A stretch of DNA of 32,762 bases, from positions 1-32,762 of the forward strand of contig JANDJC010000031.1 in assembly GCA_024331045.1 (NCBI GenBank). Reading direction: 5' to 3'. The notes under the pieces are model-generated. The model saw only the letters and a list, made by a program, of their open reading frames with translations. It was not told the origin of the DNA and ran no database searches. Shown in pieces: positions 1 to 7,300 of the stretch. This stretch comes from Nitrospira sp. GTDB lineage: Bacteria; Nitrospirota; Nitrospiria; Nitrospirales; Nitrospiraceae. The translations under genes were made by a program, and so were the position numbers. How positions within the stretch are numbered: the first letter of the stretch is position 1; the number at the start of each line of letters is the position of its first letter.

Positions 1-895
1 CTGGCGCCAACTGTTGTTCGATGATGATTCCGCGGTCGCGGGCATGGGGATCGAGCAGATACAGGCAGGAGGTGACAATGGCATTGATATCTTCCTCAGC
101 CAATTGGGGCTCCAGAGAGCGGCTGTAGTCCAAAATCTCATTGATCAATCGTTCAATGCGATAAATATCGCCAAGAGCCACCTGGCTAAACTCCCGGAGA
201 AACGCGGCGTCATCCTTTCGTTCTGGAGCGAGCTGAATAAAGGTTTTGATAGAGGTCAGGGGATTTCTGATTTGGTGAGCAAATCCCCTAGCCAGTGTCT
301 CAAGGGACCGTAACCGTTCTGCTCGCCGATCTGAAGGTTGAATGTGGATGCCACCATCCACGCCGAGTAGCGAGGCCAGGGTGTTCGCTCCTCCCTGGGC
401 GATAGTCTTGAGCAAGACATCGGGCAAGGAGTGACGCCTTGGGGAGTTGCGATCGGCATGAAGAAGAGCGAAGGCGATCATTCGATCACGGCTGATCATA
501 GGGATCGCCAAGTTAGCCGGCGTTGGCGATGGTGATGGTTCTTTGAGAGCGAGGCTTCCATCATCTCGAAGAACCCAATCGATGATGTCCAAGCTATGGG
601 CCAGTTGATGAACAATGGGATGAGACAATGAGAGCGTAGAGGGCATCACGGACTGGTGATCGTCTTCATCGGTTGCCGATGACAAAAGCCGATACTGGCC
701 GGGAGCCTCTTGATCCCTCACATAGAGCAGCCCGTAGCGGCATTGTGTCCGGGTCATGAATTCTCTCAAGATGCGCTCCGTTAGCAAAGACAGGGTTGTC
801 TGCCGCCCGATGTCTTGCAAAAAGTCGTGCACATGATCGAGAAATTTCCAGATGCCTCGACCGGCATCGTTCTTCAGAGCACGATAGATGCTCAT
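1..895 (-). CDS. Sensor histidine kinase, GAF-like plus HisKA (C-terminus outside window)
   Basis: Reading the minus strand from ATG 895 gives 298 codons with no stop before the window edge. About residues 30-190 look like a GAF-type sensory region. A HisKA dimerisation domain follows with H-box GFAHQIRNPLTSIKTF, the phospho-accepting His being about residue 207. The HATPase domain would lie off the left edge. No transmembrane segment is visible, so a soluble two-component kinase is likely. The frame stays open upstream to about 1114, but that stretch does not look protein-like and contains no ATG; a GTG at 919 is the only other candidate start. Neither start has a good Shine-Dalgarno. The signal sensed and the partner regulator are unknown. 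Confidence 0.8.
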   Translation of the reverse strand, partial: MSIYRALKNDAGRGIWKFLDHVHDFLQDIGRQTTLSLLTERILREFMTRTQCRYGLLYVRDQEAPGQYRLLSSATDEDDHQSVMPSTLSLSHPIVHQLAHSLDIIDWVLRDDGSLALKEPSPSPTPANLAIPMISRDRMIAFALLHADRNSPRRHSLPDVLLKTIAQGGANTLASLLGVDGGIHIQPSDRRAERLRSLETLARGFAHQIRNPLTSIKTFIQLAPERKDDAAFLREFSQVALGDIYRIERLINEILDYSRSLEPQLAEEDINAIVTSCLYLLDPHARDRGIIIEQQLAP

Positions 896-1440
896 GGAGG
901 ACAGGAAAGGATGGAGCACACGTTCATATTGATGTGACTCGATGCTTTGTTGATGATCGCCGACGAATGCTGAAACCTGTTTGCCAAACGTGCCAAATCC
1001 AGCTCGTGGTTGACGAAAAGAAGTATACCTGCCAAAGCCTATTTGAGCCAGCGGATTGGGATTTTTCTCCGAGCATGGAAGGACAGCGCAATAGTTTCCT
1101 GAGGCGGGAAATGTTCAACGTCGGACGGTGCAGGAAAGTCCTGTGTTGATGTGCTTAACACAAGTCTTGTGCAACTCGTTGGCTTTGCACGGATCCACGT
1201 CATGGAAATGGGTTCGGGAGAAGAGAGGAATGTCGAGACCGCCTTGCCTCCCAACGTTTGAGGCTTCCGCTTATCGGGGAATGTTCGAATGCAAAGCGGG
1301 CTAGAGAGGCAAGAGACCGCTTAGCACTTTTGCGATGAACAAGATGCTGTTTCAGATGGGAAGCCTGTGCCTGGTGTAAGGGGGTGGTGCGGGAGGGGGC
1401 GGACGAAGGTCAGTCCGCCCTCCCCTCCGTAACAATGAAG
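896..1440. other. Intergenic region of about 545 bases
   Basis: No convincing gene is seen on either strand; the short open frames here have unnatural compositions. The stretch holds the leader of the histidine kinase, a small inverted repeat TGTGTT/AACACA at 1142-1162, and a strong hairpin at 1392-1428 that is annotated separately. No recognisable RNA gene or promoter consensus was found. Confidence 0.5.
1392..1428 (-). terminator. GC-rich hairpin after the His-rich secreted protein gene
   Basis: The arms at 1392-1404 and 1413-1428 pair over the core GGGCGGAC/GTCCGCCC and continue with GGAGG/CCTCC. The loop is eight bases. It begins 13 bases beyond the stop codon of the leftward gene ending at 1441, where a terminator is expected. 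No T-run follows on the minus strand, so it may be a weak terminator or an RNA-stabilising 3' stem. Confidence 0.5.
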
Positions 1441-2451
1441 TCAATGAGCGGCAGCTGTTTTGTTTGGGTCAGGGCAAGTTCCTCGCGTCATGTAGAGGAG
1501 GTAGTTACCCATTCCATGTTGAGGTTCGGACTTTTCCAACGGATGGTGGTGAACCATGACCATTTCATAGTCATCGACAGTGTTCACCGGAAACCCGTGG
1601 CTGTCTCGATAAATTTGGTGAGGGAGAAACTCGCGCAGGGTTCCATCCCGCTCAACATCGGGAACAGTTCGGAGCAAGGTCTGTTTTTTTGTTTTGTTCT
1701 CCAGGGCGATCATGAGCAGTTCGTCATGACCGTGAGGATAGGCGAACTTGACGCATCCGTCGATGCTGAACTTGAGGGGGGCGGTGTGAACTTGAACCCC
1801 CGGCTTGATCTCGATGCCTTCATCCGTTTGATCGGGCGGGCGATCCCCAAACTTGGTGAAGCACACGATGTTCACGCCGACCTGATAGACATCCAACTCC
1901 TGAATGTGCTGGTCTTTGGGCGCAAAATACATGGTAAACGTGGCGACGACGTTCTTGGTGGGAGGAGCGCCATGGTAGAAAGCAACCACCGTCATAAGTC
2001 GGTCATCCTTGGCGAGTTTGACGCCGTACCCGTCAGGGAAGCGGGTCTCGGCCATTTCCAGGCCGGCTCCTCCGAAGAAGAGCGGCTCGCCAGGACAAGT
2101 CAAGCTTGGTTTGCTGTTGTTGATCATCAAGATGTGGTGGAGGTAGTTCTTGGGAAGTTCTTTGCCATCCACCGTGGTCAGGGCCGATTTAAACCCGATC
2201 AAATACTTGTCCTCTGGCAATTGAAAGTGAAATCGTGGAATAGAGTCGCCCATGTCACCTTCATTGTGGCCGGTGGGAAGATCAAGGGGGCCGAAGGTCA
2301 GCGTAGCGGAGTTTTCGCCGTAAGTAATTCTTGAGGGGACTTGTTTCTTCAGGGTGGGGACTGCGTGGTGGTCATGTTGGTGCATGCCATCCGCATAGGC
2401 GGAAGAACTCATCAAGAAGACCAATGGCAAAGCGCTTAGGACTCTTCGCAT
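1441..2451 (-). CDS. Exported His-rich protein, possible copper type II monooxygenase (PHM)-like fold
   Basis: The 336-residue product starts with a clear signal peptide (MRRVLSALPLVFLMSSSAYA). The ATG at 2451 is chosen because GGGAGG sits just upstream; an in-frame GTG at 2463 is contained in that Shine-Dalgarno. The mature protein begins with a His cluster (HQHDHH), then has NYLHHILM, VAFYHG, AYPHGHDELLM and a late MVHHHP. An HH pair, a later HxH and downstream Met residues are the pattern used to bind two coppers in peptidylglycine alpha-hydroxylating monooxygenases, so a PHM-like fold is a reasonable but unproven inference. Several Cys could form disulfides. It is probably periplasmic. 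The next gene on the same strand is also exported, about 100 bases away. Confidence 0.75.
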   Translation of the reverse strand: MRRVLSALPLVFLMSSSAYADGMHQHDHHAVPTLKKQVPSRITYGENSATLTFGPLDLPTGHNEGDMGDSIPRFHFQLPEDKYLIGFKSALTTVDGKELPKNYLHHILMINNSKPSLTCPGEPLFFGGAGLEMAETRFPDGYGVKLAKDDRLMTVVAFYHGAPPTKNVVATFTMYFAPKDQHIQELDVYQVGVNIVCFTKFGDRPPDQTDEGIEIKPGVQVHTAPLKFSIDGCVKFAYPHGHDELLMIALENKTKKQTLLRTVPDVERDGTLREFLPHQIYRDSHGFPVNTVDDYEMVMVHHHPLEKSEPQHGMGNYLLYMTRGTCPDPNKTAAAH

Positions 2452-2553
2452 ATAACCTCCCACAGACTGAAAGAATGACCGTGTTTTGAACCGGACTCCG
2501 TGGAGTGTTCGAATGAAGAATGCGATGGAAAAAGCAATAGAATGCTTGGGGAA

Positions 2554-3453
2554 TCATTGGACAGATCCCCGTGCAGAGTTAGGAGGCGTCACCCGTTTCC
2601 ACTCGTAAGTTCCCCCGTGTTCCCGAGGGGGGATTCCGGTGTGTTTCCCTACGCGGGTATACCACCAGATCCCTTTCGCCTCCATGCCATCCTCCGAGAG
2701 GAGAAGCTCAAATCCGCCCTCGCGATCGTTACCTGGTTGGTGCCAGGTTCCTTGCCAGAGACGATCGGCAAATTTCGTCGTGACAAAGCGTCCCCCGTGT
2801 TGGGTATAAGGACCGTTTCCGTTTTTATCCAGTGTCGCCTTGTAACGTTTATTGTCTTCAACCTCGAGAATATCCCACTCGCCACTAAGGTCTGGCATGG
2901 CTGATGCTGAGGGATTGCTGATCAAGACCTGTTGGGTTGGTGTTGCAGGCGATTCTGCGACCGGATGAGTCATCTGGGCGGAACGGAACGACTCATGAAA
3001 ATTCAGCAAAATCCATTGTCCATTTCGCCGCTCCAGAACGCCGGTCTCCCGGAGAGGCAGCACGGTTCTGGTCTGCTTCTCCCCCTTGCCGACATATCGG
3101 ATGTAGTCCAATTCCATGGAGAACCATGCAATGTCCCCCTTGCTCCAGACATTCAGTTCACGGATCGGAATTTCCAATTTTTCGACGTTCACGAATTCTT
3201 CTCGCATCTCCCGCTCAAACTCGGACCACCCGACGTATTTTCGTCCTCCAACGGAATAACTGGTAATGTCGGCATCGTGCGCCATCAGGTGGGAAATGGT
3301 GCCCAAATCCTTTTCGGCATTGGCTTGCACCAACCGACGGATGACGGCTTCCGGATTGTCCGGCTCGGTCGCTTCTACCACGACGGGCGATGAAACCGAT
3401 GAAACGGTCAGTAGAGCGGATAAGCAGCACACCCACACATCAAAACGATGCAT
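2554..3453 (-). CDS. Exported NTF2/SnoaL-like protein with C-terminal beta domain
   Basis: This 299-residue protein has an N-terminal hydrophobic export signal (about residues 7-28). Residues 33-160 resemble a DUF4440/SnoaL-like NTF2 fold: NPEAVIRRLVQANAEKDL, then DADITSY, VGWSEFEREM and ERRNGQWILLNFHES. After a Pro/Ser linker, residues 190-290 contain LSGEWDILEVEDNKRYKATL and LWQGTW, suggesting a small beta-rich domain. No catalytic residues can be assigned, and NTF2 folds serve many ligands. The start is supported by GGGAGC and AAAGG close to the ATG. It lies upstream of the His-rich exported protein on the same strand and could share its transcript. Confidence 0.75.
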   Translation of the reverse strand: MHRFDVWVCCLSALLTVSSVSSPVVVEATEPDNPEAVIRRLVQANAEKDLGTISHLMAHDADITSYSVGGRKYVGWSEFEREMREEFVNVEKLEIPIRELNVWSKGDIAWFSMELDYIRYVGKGEKQTRTVLPLRETGVLERRNGQWILLNFHESFRSAQMTHPVAESPATPTQQVLISNPSASAMPDLSGEWDILEVEDNKRYKATLDKNGNGPYTQHGGRFVTTKFADRLWQGTWHQPGNDREGGFELLLSEDGMEAKGIWWYTRVGKHTGIPPREHGGTYEWKRVTPPNSARGSVQ

Positions 3454-3516
3454 ATCCTTTAGCTCCCTGTGAGTGAACTCTTCCCCGAGAGGAAAGTCAT
3501 CAAAGAATGAATGGGG

Positions 3517-3546
3517 AGGCTACACGGTTCCGCGGCGACTTGTCAA
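3517..3546 (-). promoter_or_regulatory. Possible sigma-70 promoter for the NTF2-like gene
   Basis: On the minus strand a perfect -35 TTGACA (3541-3546) is followed after 18 bases by TAGCCT (3517-3522), a weak -10 with three of six matches. The spacer contains one arm of an inverted repeat CACGGTT/AACCGTG (3523-3529 and 3545-3551) that overlaps the -35 box, so an operator or mRNA stem is possible. The start codon is at 3453. Confidence 0.35.
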
Positions 3547-3589
3547 CCGTGGGGAAAGAAATTCTGACTCACGAGCAGTCGGGAGCGCC

Positions 3590-4351
3590 CTACACGTGAC
3601 CAACTACGACCACTGTGACATTATCCAGACCTCCGCCGTCGAGCGAAGCAGCGATAAGACTGTCGCAGATACGAAAAGGATCTCCCAGCATCTTCGAGCA
3701 GATCTCGCGAATCCGATTGTCATCCACCATTTTGGTCAAGCCGTCAGAACAGAGCAGGAGGAGGTCATCCGGTTGCAGCGGACAAAGCGAAATCGATGGT
3801 CGGATGGATGAAGACACACCCAAGGCTTGGGTGAGAACGTGCCGATCTGGATGGGTCTGCGCCATTTGAGGGGAAAGAATGCCCCGCTCCAGATATTTTT
3901 CGATCAGCGTATGATCGCGTGTCAGCGCGACCAACTCGCCGGCTCGAAAGAGGTATGCGCGGCTGTCGCCAAGGTGTGCCACATGGGCGACGGGCGTTGG
4001 GTGTGGGCGGATCAATAGTACCACAATGGTAGTACCCATTCCCTTGAGTGAGGGCTCACGGCGCACCCGTTCCAGGATTGCAGTATGGGCGTGGTGGAGC
4101 AAGTCGGACAAGAACGCAGCCGGATCGTGGAGCGAGTCTCCCCGGAGGTCTTCGGCCGACGCCCAGATCCTTGTTTTGATGGAATCAATGGCTGTCTGAG
4201 CTGCAATATCGCCACCGACATGTCCCCCCATCCCATCGGCGACGGCCCAGAGCCCCAATTGGTCCATCAGTACATAGGCATCCTGGTTGCTAGAGCGAAC
4301 CAAACCGATTTCACTGCGGCCGACACCGACCCATCTGCTCATGCTGCTCAT
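3590..4351 (-). CDS. PP2C-family Ser/Thr protein phosphatase (Stp/PrpC type)
   Basis: This 253-residue protein is a complete single-domain PP2C phosphatase, a metal-dependent enzyme that removes phosphate from Ser/Thr residues. The family motifs appear in order: SNQD near residue 21, VADGMGGH at 37-44, HLGDSRAY, LLCSDGLT and LDNVTVV near 242, supplying the metal-binding Asp residues. There is no transmembrane segment, so it is cytoplasmic. The ATG lies in an ATGA overlap with the end of the reading frame that continues past the TGA in the upstream exonuclease gene. Translation may therefore depend on what happens at that TGA. No Hanks-type kinase gene is next to it. Confidence 0.93.
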   Translation of the reverse strand: MSSMSRWVGVGRSEIGLVRSSNQDAYVLMDQLGLWAVADGMGGHVGGDIAAQTAIDSIKTRIWASAEDLRGDSLHDPAAFLSDLLHHAHTAILERVRREPSLKGMGTTIVVLLIRPHPTPVAHVAHLGDSRAYLFRAGELVALTRDHTLIEKYLERGILSPQMAQTHPDRHVLTQALGVSSSIRPSISLCPLQPDDLLLLCSDGLTKMVDDNRIREICSKMLGDPFRICDSLIAASLDGGGLDNVTVVVVGHV

Positions 4352-4533
4352 GGCGAGAACGATGAACCTGCCTTGTTGGTGCTCGTCACGGGTGAGGAGG
4401 CATTCTCTACCGATTCAGGACCAAACCGCGCCCGCATTTCTTTATAGACGAGGTCCGCAAGGGGGACAAGATTTTCTGTGTCAGCGGTGTTGTAGGCGAC
4501 AAGCATATCGAGCGCGGCCTGGTGGCCTTGGCG
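4348..4533 (-). pseudogene. C-terminal part of the YprB-like exonuclease beyond the in-frame TGA
   Basis: Directly after the TGA, in the same frame, 61 codons run to a second TGA at 4350-4348. They read as the expected family C-terminus, with RQGHQAALDMLVAYNTADTE and then NLVPLADLVYKEM. YNTAD fits the Yx3D motif III of DEDDy exonucleases. The final stop overlaps the PP2C start as ATGA, the usual sign of an intact translationally coupled pair. The frame is therefore preserved and only one codon differs from a full gene. No independent start codon with a Shine-Dalgarno is evident for this piece. Confidence 0.7.
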
Positions 4534-5172
4534 TCATTGCATCCACAGGCGGGCCGCATCACTGCCATCAAGTCCCGCCAGGGCGGGGTTCCGGGTCATT
4601 CCCATTGTCTGCTCAAGACGTTTTAAGCCTCCGCGCAGTCCAAGGCGGTGGCAAGCCAGGCAGAGGTCAAAATGAGGGGCAGGAAAGCGGAGCTGGGGAA
4701 AGTGCGCGTGCAAGTAGGGGAGGTCAAATGTCGTCCCGCCGAATGTCACGAGCAATGAACATTGATCGAGTTCGGCTTGGAGGAGTTCGGTTGACAGGGT
4801 TTCATCCCTGACGAGGGTAAGAGTTCGGCCATTGCGATAGAGGCCAACAACGGTCACGACGCTGGCGGGATCATATGGAGAAAGGCCGGTGGTTTCTATG
4901 TCGAGATAGAGAATGTTGGGCCGACACTGATCGTAAAACCGCCAGTGTTCGTGTTTCTTGATTCGTGATGCCAGTCCTCCCAGGTTGCCATCTTGCAGGT
5001 CTGACTGGGCAAGGACCAGCGCCCGGTCATAGAGACTTTTGTGCTCGGAGGAGACGCCTGCGACAGCGGGTTGTGCCATGAATGCCTGCCAGGTGAGCAA
5101 TCCTTCCCGCCACCAGCGGCGTTCGGTGGCGATCCCCACGCCATGGAGAAAGATGAAGGTGGACGTCAACAC
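4534..5172 (-). CDS. YprB-like DEDD-type 3'-5' exonuclease, interrupted by in-frame TGA
   Basis: The product matches the YprB/RNase H-like family: N-terminal STFIFLHGVGIATERRWW, exonuclease motif I YLDIETTGLSPYD, motif II VTFGGTTFDLPYL, and the DLCLACHRLGLRGGLKRLE and LAGLDGSDAARLW blocks. The frame then meets TGA at 4536-4534 after about 212 residues. The same frame continues for 61 codons and contains the missing motif III (YNTAD). As read, the protein lacks its last catalytic Asp. The start is uncertain: GTG 5172 or TTG 5169 fits where the family begins, and TTG 5208 would add 12 residues; none has a clear Shine-Dalgarno. It could be a pseudogene, a readthrough gene or a sequence error. 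Confidence 0.8.
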   Translation of the reverse strand: MLTSTFIFLHGVGIATERRWWREGLLTWQAFMAQPAVAGVSSEHKSLYDRALVLAQSDLQDGNLGGLASRIKKHEHWRFYDQCRPNILYLDIETTGLSPYDPASVVTVVGLYRNGRTLTLVRDETLSTELLQAELDQCSLLVTFGGTTFDLPYLHAHFPQLRFPAPHFDLCLACHRLGLRGGLKRLEQTMGMTRNPALAGLDGSDAARLWMQ

Positions 5173-5276
5173 AGGTGGATTGTAGCCTTGATTTCGGACA
5201 GGAGACAAGCTAGAGTTGCCACAGCCTTCCTGTTTGTAGGCACGTTGATTCCATAACCCACGACGTTTGTCGTTTC

Positions 5277-5666
5277 ATGGCGCCGTCGCCCAAGCGCATC
5301 CGTATTGTGGTGGGAGCAGTGCAGCTCGACGCCGAACTCAAAGACACGAAGACCGCCGAGCAGCTCTACGCCATGCTTCCGTACAAAGCACCGGTTCACG
5401 CATGGGGTGAGGAATTCTATTGTCACCTGCCGGGTGTGACCGATTATCGTGAGACTGCCACCACGAAGGTACGAATCGGCGACATTGCCTACTGGGGCGT
5501 CGGCCGTGTGTTGGCGATCTTCTTCGGACGAACGCCGATGAGTGTCGGCGATGATCCCGTTCCTGCCGACAGGGTGAATGTGATCGGGCGAGTCCTGGGA
5601 GACGCGACCGTATTGCGGCATGCCCTCGGGGCTTCCACCATCTGTCTTGACCGTATCGAGGAGTGA
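5277..5666 (+). CDS. Cyclophilin-like fold protein
   Basis: The 129-residue protein resembles the small cyclophilin-like family typified by the TM1367-type proteins. Blocks seen are IRIVVGAVQLDAEL, AEQLYAMLPYKAPVHAWGEE, FYCHLP, GDIAYWG, LAIFFGRTPMS and a final DRVNVIGRV strand. These proteins share the cyclophilin barrel but have no proven prolyl isomerase activity. The ATG at 5277 has no clear Shine-Dalgarno; the gene starts a rightward series divergent from the exonuclease gene. Its stop overlaps the GTG of the next gene in a GTGA arrangement, so it is probably co-transcribed with the DUF507 genes. Confidence 0.75.
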   Translation: MAPSPKRIRIVVGAVQLDAELKDTKTAEQLYAMLPYKAPVHAWGEEFYCHLPGVTDYRETATTKVRIGDIAYWGVGRVLAIFFGRTPMSVGDDPVPADRVNVIGRVLGDATVLRHALGASTICLDRIEE

Positions 5667-5959
5667 AAAGACGAGCCGTGCGCCTCTCCAAAGAGCGTGT
5701 CCGGCACATAGCTGAACAGGTGGTAGGACATCTTGAAGAAGCTGGCGACATCGCTCTTGCCGGTGATCGTCGTTCTCTGGTCGACGCGCTTGACCGGGCT
5801 ATCACTGATGAATTGTCGGTGGAGGATCGTTTGAACGCCGAGGTTCGTCGGATCCTCGCAACCTATGAAAAACAGATCGAAGAGGGGCAGGTTGATTATC
5901 AAAAGATGTTTCATCTCATCAAACAGAAACTAATTCGTGAGCGAGGGCTCGTCCTGTAG
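5663..5959 (+). CDS. DUF507 family protein (first of a tandem pair)
   Basis: A small helical protein of 98 residues from GTG 5663, or 93 from GTG 5678. The second start gives the family's usual N-terminus (MRLSKERVRHIAEQVV), while the first gives a 4-base GTGA overlap with the upstream gene. The rest (NAEVRRILATYEKQIEEG, then QKMFHLIKQKLIRERG) matches the DUF507 pattern of two charged helices. The molecular role is unknown. A related DUF507 gene follows 34 bases later, and the pair is probably transcribed together. Confidence 0.82.
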   Translation: MKRRAVRLSKERVRHIAEQVVGHLEEAGDIALAGDRRSLVDALDRAITDELSVEDRLNAEVRRILATYEKQIEEGQVDYQKMFHLIKQKLIRERGLVL

Positions 5960-5993
5960 ATCCGTTTATGCCGGGGACATTCCAGAAGAGGGG

Positions 5994-6272
5994 ATGGAAG
6001 TGTTAAGCAACGAGAAGGTCACCCACTTGTCTCATGTGATTGTGCAGGAGGTAATGCGCCATCCAGGGGTCATGGTGAAAAGCGACGGCGAGCGGATGTT
6101 GAAAACTATCAAACGGGTGCTCGTTGCGGAGTTGGCAGAAGAGGAAGAGATCGATCGCAAGGTGCGGTCGAAGCTGGCGTCCTATTCACGGAGGATTGTT
6201 GAAGGCAGCACGGAGTGGGAAATTTTGTACCGGAAAATATTTGAAGAGGAAGCTCGGAAACGAAAAGTGTAA
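5994..6272 (+). CDS. DUF507 family protein (second of a tandem pair)
   Basis: A 92-residue paralogue of the preceding gene. Shared landmarks are VTHLSHVIVQEVM versus VRHIAEQVV, EEEIDRKVRSKLASYSRRI versus LNAEVRRILATYEKQI, and LYRKIFEEEARKRKV versus MFHLIKQKLIRERG. The frame is open back to 5937, but ATG 5994 is preceded by AGAAGAGG and gives the expected family start, so it is preferred; GTG 6000 is also possible. The function is unknown. Two different DUF507 polypeptides side by side suggest a heteromer. The stop codon lies in an 11-base repeat that recurs 16 bases downstream. Confidence 0.82.
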   Translation: MEVLSNEKVTHLSHVIVQEVMRHPGVMVKSDGERMLKTIKRVLVAELAEEEEIDRKVRSKLASYSRRIVEGSTEWEILYRKIFEEEARKRKV

Positions 6273-6291
6273 GAACGATCAAGTGTAAGAA
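6265..6291. repeat. Partial tandem repeat spanning a stop codon
   Basis: AAGTGTAAGAA occurs at 6265-6275 and again at 6281-6291, separated by CGATC, giving a 16-base period. The first copy carries the TAA of the second DUF507 gene. Confidence 0.7.
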
Positions 6292-6348
6292 GGGGGGCCT
6301 CGGTGTCGCTCCAGAGGTAGAAACCAGAACGGAAGGGAGGCAATCAGC

Positions 6349-6798
6349 ATGGACGGCGGCATCAAGCGATTCTTGCTTGTGAGTTTGGTCGTGTTGGTGG
6401 CCGAAGCTGACGGCTGTTCGTTGAAACGAAAACCGCTCGTTCCCTTGGCTCTAAGTGGTGCGACAGTTAGCCGCGACGCGATTGCTTGGACGGAAGAGGG
6501 GACCAAGGCATACCAGGCTCAACAATTTGAGGAAGCGAAGAGGTACTTTGCGCAAGCCATGGCGGCCGCACCGGACTCAGGGCAGGCCCATTACAATTAC
6601 GCGCTGGCCCTCAATGCGCTGGGAGAGGCGGCGGTTGCCCGACACCATTTTCTTGAAGCAGCAAATCTTGCTCCGGGGGACAAGGTGATTTGGGATTCTC
6701 CAGCCTTAGCGCCGTATGGCGATCCCGAGGTCAGAAAACAAAGAGGGGAACGTCCTTACGGAACAGGGCGGCCCACGTTCGGGGGAATGTCTCGGTGA
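6349..6798 (+). CDS. TPR lipoprotein
   Basis: The 149-residue product has a hydrophobic N-terminus (about residues 6-20) ending in EADGC, an imperfect lipobox with Cys near residue 23, so outer-membrane or periplasmic lipid anchoring is likely. Two TPR-like helical pairs follow: WTEEGTKAYQAQQFEEAKRY and AHYNYALALNALGEAAVARH. The C-terminal tail is rich in Gly, Arg and Pro. The start is supported by GGGAGG about nine bases upstream of ATG 6349. TPRs bind proteins, and the partner cannot be guessed. A peroxiredoxin gene follows 34 bases later. Confidence 0.75.
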   Translation: MDGGIKRFLLVSLVVLVAEADGCSLKRKPLVPLALSGATVSRDAIAWTEEGTKAYQAQQFEEAKRYFAQAMAAAPDSGQAHYNYALALNALGEAAVARHHFLEAANLAPGDKVIWDSPALAPYGDPEVRKQRGERPYGTGRPTFGGMSR

Positions 6799-6832
6799 CG
6801 GCAACATCATTTTTTGATGGGGATATTGTCTT

Positions 6833-7300
6833 ATGGGGAAAGAACTGGCAATCGGAGATCAGGCTCCGGAACTTGGGATTCCGGATCAGGACGGAAGGGT
6901 TGTGACCCTTCAACAGTTTCGAGGCAAACAAGTGGTGCTGTACTTTTATCCGAAGGATGACACCCCCGGATGCACGAAAGAATCCTGTGATTTTCGCGAT
7001 ACGGAAGCGCAAATCATGCGGGCGGGCGGAACAATCATCGGGGTCAGTTTAGACAGTCAAGAGTCGCACCAGAAGTTCATCAAGAAATTCGGCCTGCCCT
7101 TTCCGTTACTCAGTGACGAAGACGCGCGCGTGTCCAAGGCCTACGGGGTGTACAAGCAGAAAAACATGTACGGAAAAAAATATTGGGGCATCGAACGGAG
7201 TACGTTCATTATTGACCCTGAGGGAAGGATCAAGGCCATTTTTCGCAAGGTGAAGGTGGACGGCCACGCCGATCAGGTGTTGGCTGCCTTAAAGGCGTAG
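6833..7300 (+). CDS. bcp: Thioredoxin-dependent peroxiredoxin, Bcp/PrxQ type
   Basis: This 155-residue protein is a complete atypical 2-Cys peroxiredoxin that reduces hydrogen peroxide and organic peroxides using thioredoxin. The active site FYPKDDTPGCTKESCDF carries the peroxidatic Cys47 and a resolving Cys52 five residues later, the Bcp/PrxQ arrangement. Other family landmarks are GVSLDSQESHQKF, FPLLSDEDARVSKAYGV and a GIERSTFIIDPEG strand. No signal peptide is seen, so it is cytoplasmic. Its stop overlaps the GTG start of the next gene. Confidence 0.95.
   Translation: MGKELAIGDQAPELGIPDQDGRVVTLQQFRGKQVVLYFYPKDDTPGCTKESCDFRDTEAQIMRAGGTIIGVSLDSQESHQKFIKKFGLPFPLLSDEDARVSKAYGVYKQKNMYGKKYWGIERSTFIIDPEGRIKAIFRKVKVDGHADQVLAALKA

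Noticed and set aside
1384..2334. A 316-codon open frame on the plus strand
   Set aside because: It lies antisense to the exported His-rich protein gene, which has a signal peptide and Shine-Dalgarno; the plus-strand reading has no family features.
3473..3811. Plus-strand frames opposite the PP2C phosphatase
   Set aside because: They are antisense to a complete PP2C gene with all motifs.
4534..4536. Selenocysteine at the in-frame TGA
   Set aside because: The site is not a redox position of the exonuclease family, no selenocysteine-insertion stem was recognised just downstream, and the expected residue here is not Cys.
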